A stretch of 64,000 nucleotides of DNA from Embleya sp042956465 (lineage in GTDB: Bacteria; Actinomycetota; Actinomycetes; Streptomycetales; Streptomycetaceae), in assembly GCF_042956465.1 (NCBI RefSeq), contig NZ_JBIBGL010000018.1, positions 62,001 through 126,000 on the forward strand. The letters run 5' to 3'. Positions within the stretch are counted from its first letter, which is position 1. Each line of letters begins with the position of its first letter. The position numbers and the translations under genes are program-made. Positions 59,636-64,000 of this stretch are shown one piece after another. The notes beneath the pieces are model-generated. The model saw nothing but the letters and a program-made list of their open reading frames with translations. It was not told where the DNA came from and did not search any database.

Positions 59636-60061
59636 GTGAGCACTGACTGGAAGCACGAACTTCGGGAGAAGGGCTACCGGCTCACGCCGCAGCGCCAACT
59701 CGTCCTCGAAGCGGTGAACACCCTGGGCCACGCGACACCGGACGAGATCCTGGTGGAGGTGCACAAGACCGCCGGCGGGATCAACATCTCGACCGTCTAC
59801 CGCACCCTCGAACTGCTCGAACAACTCGACCTGGTCACGCACACCCACCTGGGCCACGGTGCGCCGACCTACCACCCGGCCGACGTCGGCGGCCATCTGC
59901 ACCTGGTCTGCCGGGACTGTCGGCGGGTGATCGAGGTGGGCACCGAGGTGGCCGCCGCGATGGGCGAGCGGCTGCGGGCCGAGCACGGGTTCGACATCGA
60001 CCTCGCGCACTTCGCGATCTTCGGTCGTTGTGCCGACTGCACCGCCGCCCGGGTTCGCTGA
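59636..60061 (+). CDS. nur: Nur-type Fur family regulator (nickel uptake)
   Basis: A 141-residue Fur-family repressor. The N-terminal DNA-binding half STDWKHELREKGYRLTPQRQ and ISTVYRTLELLE is very close to the Streptomyces Nur sequence as recalled. Structural zinc Cys pairs are CRDC and CADC. Candidate nickel ligands His69, His71 and His125 are present. In the second site His32, His87 and His89 remain, but the residue matching Nur His86 is Gly85. Nur represses nickel uptake and an iron superoxide dismutase gene when nickel is high. GTG 59636 gives the family N terminus. Confidence 0.85.
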   Translation: MSTDWKHELREKGYRLTPQRQLVLEAVNTLGHATPDEILVEVHKTAGGINISTVYRTLELLEQLDLVTHTHLGHGAPTYHPADVGGHLHLVCRDCRRVIEVGTEVAAAMGERLRAEHGFDIDLAHFAIFGRCADCTAARVR

Positions 60062-60107
60062 GACCGCCGCAACGGTGTCGGCCGGGCCGGTCTCGTACTG
60101 TGGGGAC

Positions 60108-61058
60108 ATGCCCACGAGCCCTTTGTTGTCCCTGCCCGGCGCGGTCGCCGCGGAAGCCCCCGACGCCGGCGTCGCCGCGCACTACGGCGATCCCCTGCGC
60201 GAACAACGTCGGCTGGAAGCGGGCGAGGGTTTCGTCGACCTCTCGCACCACGACGTGATCAAGGTGAGCGGCCCGGACCGGCTGAGCTGGCTGCACTCGC
60301 TCACCACACAGCACCTGACCGACCTGAAGCCGCACGTGGCGACGATGACGCTCGTGCTGAGTCCGCACGGGCACATCGAGCACGCGCTGTACGGCGTGGA
60401 CGACGGCGAGGCGTTCTGGGCCCATCTGGAGCCCGGCGAGGCGCCGGCCCTGGTCGAGTTCCTGGACCGGATGCGCTTCATGCTGCGGGTCGAGGTCGCG
60501 GACGTGTCCGCCGACTTCGCGATCGTGCACGAGGCGGGTGACGGCGGCGACACACCCGAGGACGTGCTGGTGCGGGAGACCGCGTACGGGCGCGAGTTGT
60601 TCCTGCCGCGCGAGCGGCTGGAGCGGTACGGGCGCGAGCACGCGCACCCGGCCGGCATGTGGGCCTACGAGGCGCTGCGGATCGCCGCGTACCGGCCTCG
60701 GCTGGGCCTGGAGACCGACCACCGCACGATCGTGCACGAGCTGGGCCTGATCGACACCGCGGTGCACCTGGACAAGGGCTGCTACCGGGGGCAGGAGACG
60801 GTCGCGCGCGTGCACAACCTGGGTCGGCCGCCGCGCCGGCTGGTCTTCCTGCACCTGGACGGCACCCCGGAGGCACTGCCCGAGCACGGCGCGCCGGTCG
60901 AACTCGCGGGCCGCCAGGTCGGCTTCGTCACCAGCGCGGTGCGCCACCACGAACTCGGCCCGATCGCGCTGGCGCTGATCAAGCGCAACACCGCGGTGGA
61001 CGCCGAACTCCTGGCCGGCGGCGTGCCGGCGACCCAGGAGGTCGTGGTCCCGGCGTGA
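60108..61058 (+). CDS. ygfZ: folate-binding YgfZ protein
   Basis: A 316-residue GcvT-like protein with the signature KGCYRGQETVARVHNLG, whose Cys is central to YgfZ action in iron-sulfur protein assembly or repair with tetrahydrofolate. The N-terminal half has FVDLSHHDVIKVSGPDRLSWLHSLTTQ. ATG 60108 is chosen; upstream codons overlap the nur gene end. The gap to nur is 46 nt, so joint transcription is possible. A hairpin follows directly. Confidence 0.93.
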   Translation: MPTSPLLSLPGAVAAEAPDAGVAAHYGDPLREQRRLEAGEGFVDLSHHDVIKVSGPDRLSWLHSLTTQHLTDLKPHVATMTLVLSPHGHIEHALYGVDDGEAFWAHLEPGEAPALVEFLDRMRFMLRVEVADVSADFAIVHEAGDGGDTPEDVLVRETAYGRELFLPRERLERYGREHAHPAGMWAYEALRIAAYRPRLGLETDHRTIVHELGLIDTAVHLDKGCYRGQETVARVHNLGRPPRRLVFLHLDGTPEALPEHGAPVELAGRQVGFVTSAVRHHELGPIALALIKRNTAVDAELLAGGVPATQEVVVPA

Positions 61059-61059
61059 C

Positions 61060-61081
61060 CCCGGGGCCGGCGGGCCCCGGG
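61060..61081. terminator. short GC hairpin between convergent genes
   Basis: CCCGGGGCC (61060-61068) and GGCCCCGGG (61073-61081) form a 9-bp stem with a 4-nt loop right after the ygfZ stop and before the end of the leftward small gene. Confidence 0.5.
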
Positions 61082-61092
61082 CCGGACACGGC

Positions 61093-61281
61093 CTAGCGGA
61101 TCTCGCGGCGGCGGATGCGGTGCAGGCGCCGCCGCTGCGAGCGGTCCAGGGCGAAGTAGGCGACGACCGGAAGGCCGATCGCGACCGCCACGATGGTCCA
61201 GGCGATCCACGAGGGCAGCACGATCAGCGCGACGATGGCGACGACGATCCCGGCCGCGATGTACGGCCCGCGGTGCGACAT
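61093..61281 (-). CDS. small two-span membrane protein
   Basis: A 62-residue protein with two hydrophobic segments (YIAAGIVVAIVALIVLPSWIAW and IVAVAIGLPVVAYFAL) and a strongly basic tail (RSQRRRLHRIRRREIR). ATG 61281 begins the hydrophobic part; the upstream codons reach into DNA before it. No family was recognised. It ends convergent to ygfZ. Confidence 0.65.
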   Translation of the reverse strand: MSHRGPYIAAGIVVAIVALIVLPSWIAWTIVAVAIGLPVVAYFALDRSQRRRLHRIRRREIR

Positions 61282-61402
61282 GGTCCAACCCCTTCGGTCG
61301 GTGTACCCGACGCCCATTCTCCTTCCCCGTTCCGCCGCGGAACATGGGGAGAACCCCCGGAACCGGTGGATCCCGGACCCGGCCCCGCACCCACGGCCGA
61401 GG

Positions 61403-61828
61403 TCACATGTCCACGACGAGGGTCATCGGGCCGTCGTTGACGAGTGCGACCTTCATGTCGGCGCCGAACACCCCGGTGGCCACGTCGGCCCCGAGTGCGC
61501 GCAGCGCCGCGACCACCTCGGCCACCAGCGGTTCGGCGACCGGGCCCGGGGCGGCCTCGTTCCAGGTCGGCCGCCGACCCTTGCGGGCGTCGCCGTAGAG
61601 GGTGAACTGGCTGATCACCAGCAGCGGGGCGGACAGGTCCGAACAGGACTTCTCACCGTCCAGGACGCGCAGGCTCCACAGCTTGGCGGCCAGCCGGCGG
61701 GCGATCTCGGGAGTGTCGGTGTGCGTCACGCCGACCAGGACGCACAGCCCGGGGCCCACGATCGAGCCGACCACCTCCCCCTCGACGGTCACGGATGCTT
61801 CGGTCACGACCTGCAGGACGGCACGCAT
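61403..61828 (-). CDS. dtd: D-aminoacyl-tRNA deacylase
   Basis: A 141-residue enzyme that removes D-amino acids wrongly attached to tRNA. The family strand SQFTLYGDARKGRRP and the cross-subunit loop near the C terminus are present; the usual NSGPVT reads NDGPMT here, keeping the Gly-Pro pair. The N terminus MRAVLQVVTEASVTVEGEVVG is typical. ATG 61828. It is transcribed away from rsiG. Confidence 0.93.
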   Translation of the reverse strand: MRAVLQVVTEASVTVEGEVVGSIVGPGLCVLVGVTHTDTPEIARRLAAKLWSLRVLDGEKSCSDLSAPLLVISQFTLYGDARKGRRPTWNEAAPGPVAEPLVAEVVAALRALGADVATGVFGADMKVALVNDGPMTLVVDM

Positions 61829-61901
61829 GGGCCCATTCTGCACACCCGTCCGGACCGATTCCGTGGCATCTGGCACGCGATGGTCTGCCCGACATGACAC
61901 G

Positions 61902-62432
61902 ATGCGTCTCATGGTGGATCTTCCCGACGGAGTGGCCCCGGAGGCCATCCGCGCACTCACGCTGAGTCGGGTTCGCGAACTCATGCGTGACGCTCAGCGC
62001 GAGGAGAACGATCTGTCCTATCTGCGGAGGCTGCTCCAGGGGCGGATCGACATCCTGCGTGCCGAACTGGCCCGGCGATCCGGCCGGGACGGCGCCGAGC
62101 CGACCTCGCCGGTGGTGGGCCGGCTGCCCGAGATCCTGTCCGAGTCCAGACCGCCCACCCGCGGCGCGCGGCACGTCAACGTCCAGCCGCCGCGCACCGA
62201 TCGTTACCGCAGCTGGATCGAGCAACTGCTCGCCGACGTGGGCCTGTCCGACCTCGCCGCGCACACCGACGCGGAACTGGGCGAGGCGCTGGACAAGCTC
62301 GGCACCCACGAACAGGAGGTGTCCTCGCGCCGGCACCGCCTCCAGCGCACCGCCGACGACTGCGCCGCCGAGATCACCCGTCGCTATCGCGAGGGCGAGG
62401 CGAAGGTGGAGGACCTGCTGTCGGGTCGCTGA
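61902..62432 (+). CDS. rsiG: RsiG, c-di-GMP-dependent anti-sigma factor for WhiG
   Basis: A 176-residue, two-helix-bundle protein. It carries both copies of the c-di-GMP motif E(X)3S(X)2R(X)3Q(X)3D: E35-S39-R42-Q46-D50 and E137-S141-R144-Q148-D152, with every key residue intact. In Streptomyces RsiG holds the sporulation sigma factor WhiG inactive when loaded with a partly intercalated c-di-GMP dimer. The gene is not near whiG, as expected. The start is unsure: ATG 61902 and ATG 61911 both lack a clear ribosome site. The rest of the helices are Arg/Glu-rich coiled coil. Confidence 0.88.
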   Translation: MRLMVDLPDGVAPEAIRALTLSRVRELMRDAQREENDLSYLRRLLQGRIDILRAELARRSGRDGAEPTSPVVGRLPEILSESRPPTRGARHVNVQPPRTDRYRSWIEQLLADVGLSDLAAHTDAELGEALDKLGTHEQEVSSRRHRLQRTADDCAAEITRRYREGEAKVEDLLSGR

Positions 62433-62560
62433 CCGTCCCGGCCACCCGCCCCGAGCGCCCCGCCGCGAGCGTCCACCCCGCGCCCTTGCTCGATCGCCGG
62501 GCCCCGACCCCGTCCCGTTCGGGCGCTCCCGCCCCTGCCCCGCCGCTCCGATCACCCGTT

Positions 62561-62614
62561 TGCATGCGACTGCAAGCAGGGTGCTTGCAATAGCAAGCAC
62601 GGTGTGTGCATGCT
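62561..62614. promoter_or_regulatory. phased array of TGCAAGCA-type half-sites
   Basis: TGCATGCG (62561), TGCAAGCA (62571), TGCTTGCA (62582), GCAAGCAC (62593) and TGCATGCT (62607) follow each other at 10, 11, 11 and 14 nt. TGCAAGCA-GGG-TGCTTGCA and GTGCTTGC-AATA-GCAAGCAC are perfect inverted repeats that share a half-site. It lies just before the XRE gene start at 62621. Confidence 0.7.
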
Positions 62615-62620
62615 GGAGCC

Positions 62621-63061
62621 ATGGCTGGTCTGAACGTCGGCTCGCTGGGTGAGTACATCCGGGAGCAGCGCCGCAACGCGCAGTATTCGCTTCGGCAACT
62701 CGCCGAGGCGGCGGGGGTCTCGAACCCCTATCTGAGCCAGATCGAGCGCGGTCTGCGGCGGCCGAGCGCGGAGATCCTGCAGCAGATCGCCAAGGCACTC
62801 CGCATCTCGGCCGAGACGCTCTACGTGCAGGCGGGCATCCTCGACGAACGCGAGGAGGGTGACCGTGAGGTGCGCACCGCGATCATGGCCGATCCGGCGA
62901 TCAACGACCGCCAGAAGCGGGTCCTCATCGAGATCTACGAGGCATTCCGCAAGGAGAACGCGCAGGACGGCGCCGTGCGGGACGAGCGGGGCGCCGCCGA
63001 CGGAACCGAGAACGGCAAGGCCGGCCGGGCCGTAACCGACCACCTGGATCCCGAGGAGTGA
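62621..63061 (+). CDS. XRE-family helix-turn-helix regulator
   Basis: A 146-residue regulator with an N-terminal lambda-repressor-type HTH (LGEYIREQRRNAQYSLRQLA, AAGVSNPYLSQIERGLRRPS, EILQQIAKALRISAETLYV) and a helical, acidic C-terminal tail. ATG 62621 is the start; the upstream half-site array suggests it represses itself. The next gene follows after 8 nt and is probably in the same unit. The signal is unknown. Confidence 0.88.
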   Translation: MAGLNVGSLGEYIREQRRNAQYSLRQLAEAAGVSNPYLSQIERGLRRPSAEILQQIAKALRISAETLYVQAGILDEREEGDREVRTAIMADPAINDRQKRVLIEIYEAFRKENAQDGAVRDERGAADGTENGKAGRAVTDHLDPEE

Positions 63062-63069
63062 GGAACACC

Positions 63070-63564
63070 ATGGCAATCGCCACGGAACTGAAGAAGACCC
63101 TGACCGACAGCACTCCGCTGTACGCCGTCGCCGGCGCCGGCGACCTGGTGGTGGAGAAGCTGCGGGAGCTGCCCGAGCGCTTCCGGACCGAGGTCACCAC
63201 CGACCCGAAGGTGCTGCGCGAGCGTCTCCAGACGCTCCCCGACCGCACCCAGACCTTCGCCAAGTCCCAGGTGGACCGGGCCAAGGAGCTCTACGAGGAC
63301 CTCGCGGCACGCGGCGAGAAGCTGGTCAAGCGGGTCGACCGGCAGGAGAGCACCAAGCAGGCCAAGACGGCCGTGCGCACGACCGAGAGCAAGGCCAAGG
63401 CGACCACGACCGCGGCCAAGCGCGGCGTCACCAATGCCAGGACCCAGGCCAAGTCCGCGGCCACCGCCGCCGGCAAGGCCGCGGACGCGGCGGCGGAGGC
63501 GGTCGAGCAGGCCGCCCGCAAGGTCGGCGATTCGAACTCCAAGCCCACCGGCTCGAACGCCTGA
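63070..63564 (+). CDS. Lys/Ala-rich helical protein, HbhA-like
   Basis: A 164-residue protein with no Cys or Trp. The N-terminal half (PLYAVAGAGDLVVEKLRELPERF) is followed by long amphipathic helices and a tail of Lys/Ala/Thr repeats resembling mycobacterial heparin-binding hemagglutinin and histone-H1-like tails. It could bind DNA, a polyanion or the membrane. ATG 63070 has GAGGAA seven bases upstream. It is probably co-transcribed with the XRE regulator, and a terminator follows. Confidence 0.72.
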   Translation: MAIATELKKTLTDSTPLYAVAGAGDLVVEKLRELPERFRTEVTTDPKVLRERLQTLPDRTQTFAKSQVDRAKELYEDLAARGEKLVKRVDRQESTKQAKTAVRTTESKAKATTTAAKRGVTNARTQAKSAATAAGKAADAAAEAVEQAARKVGDSNSKPTGSNA

Positions 63565-63582
63565 CCCTCGGCACGCCATCCA

Positions 63583-63620
63583 CCCGATGCCGCCTCGGCA
63601 ACCCCCGAGGCGGCATCGGG
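63583..63620 (+). terminator. 16-bp perfect hairpin
   Basis: Arms 63583-63598 and 63605-63620 pair perfectly with a 6-nt loop, 18 nt after the stop of the Lys/Ala-rich gene. No T tract follows. Confidence 0.7.
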
Positions 63621-63681
63621 CATGCCAGACTGGAATCCCGCACGACGTGGCGGCACGGGGCGGCCGCGCAGAGGAGGATCG

Positions 63682-64000
63682 ATGGAACTGGCCATGGCCG
63701 ATGGTCTGCTGACGGCCAAGTTCGACCAGGTGCTGACTTGGCTCTTCCTCGGCATTCTGCTGCTCAAGGTGTTCTGCCTGTTCGACGCCGCCTTCCGGCG
63801 CGAGGACGCGTACCGCGCCGCGGACAAGAAGAAGAAGTCCTTCTGGCTGATCCTGTTGGGCGTCGCGGTCGTGGTCGACGTGCTGCCCACCGGCCTGGGC
63901 CTGATGCTCATGCTCGCCGGCCTGGTCGCGGCGATCGTCTACCTCGTCGACGTGCGGCCCGCCCTCAAGGAGGTCGCCGGCGGTCGCGGCGGCGGTCGCA
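63682..64000 (+). CDS. DUF2516 membrane protein, 3' end cut by the window
   Basis: An open frame from ATG 63682 (GAGGAGG upstream) runs to the window edge without a stop, about 106 residues. Three hydrophobic segments (about 14-32, 53-70, 70-90) with KKKKSFWLILLG in a loop match the DUF2516 family of small actinobacterial membrane proteins. Function unknown. The missing part is probably short, since DUF2516 proteins are about 100-120 residues long. Confidence 0.85.
   Translation, partial: MELAMADGLLTAKFDQVLTWLFLGILLLKVFCLFDAAFRREDAYRAADKKKKSFWLILLGVAVVVDVLPTGLGLMLMLAGLVAAIVYLVDVRPALKEVAGGRGGGR

Noticed and set aside
1..64000. Mobile elements, CRISPR arrays, tRNA or rRNA genes.
   Set aside because: No transposase or integrase motif, regular repeat-spacer array, or tRNA cloverleaf with a T-loop consensus was found when reading both strands; small RNAs cannot be excluded.

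Overview
The window is GC-rich, about 70% G+C, with strong G/C preference at third codon positions, frequent GTG and TTG starts, and many 4-nt ATGA or GTGA gene overlaps. Gene content points to a streptomycete-type actinobacterium: GlnR, mycothiol synthase, a Nur-type Fur regulator, RsiG, DUF2516, and the order csoR - DUF47 - pit - pst - ppk - mshD - glnR - sseA - nur - rsiG. This order recalls the S. coelicolor core chromosome, but intervening genes seem fewer, so a relative of Streptomyces is as likely as Streptomyces itself. No mobile element, CRISPR array, rRNA or tRNA was recognised.

Positions 1-35793 form a large cell-surface glycan region. It starts inside a dTDP-rhamnose reductase gene and holds several GT2/GT4 glycosyltransferases, a lipid-linked-glycan flippase, an acyltransferase, two large paralogous membrane proteins, and a GtrA/GtrB-like pair. 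Two tandem secreted proteins with PD40-like and cell-wall-binding repeat domains share a 251-bp identical DNA tract. A PIG-L deacetylase fused to a propeller, a YfhO protein and a GT2-TagF fusion follow. The region ends in an operon-like run (27845-35073, with PAP2 just downstream): two CDP-alcohol phosphotransferases, a nucleotidyltransferase, an archaeal-type glycerol-1-phosphate dehydrogenase, a GT2 and a Wzm/Wzt-type ABC exporter. This run is the best candidate for an undescribed pathway: a surface polymer or lipid built on sn-glycerol-1-phosphate.

Positions 35800-51700 hold regulation and phosphate metabolism. They include a GntR regulator, a lipoprotein, CsoR with its operator, DUF47-Pit low-affinity phosphate uptake, and pstSCAB with PHO-box-like repeats. 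A polyphosphate module (ppk, CHAD, Nudix) follows, then mshD, a LacI regulator and glnR.

Positions 51876-64000 are a housekeeping and regulatory stretch: hydrolase, MoaD-like protein, membrane protein, ECF sigma/anti-sigma pair, sseA-DUF1416, SMR transporter, DsrE, a 32-residue membrane peptide, nitrobindin-like protein, nur, ygfZ, dtd, rsiG, an XRE regulator with a phased operator, a Lys/Ala-rich protein and a partial DUF2516 gene. sseA is preceded by an apparently leaderless, Cys-rich 27-codon leader peptide gene that fits a cysteine-sensing attenuator.

Long near-perfect hairpins, mostly without a T tract, mark many transcription-unit ends. All function calls rest on recognised motifs and context; no database search was possible.
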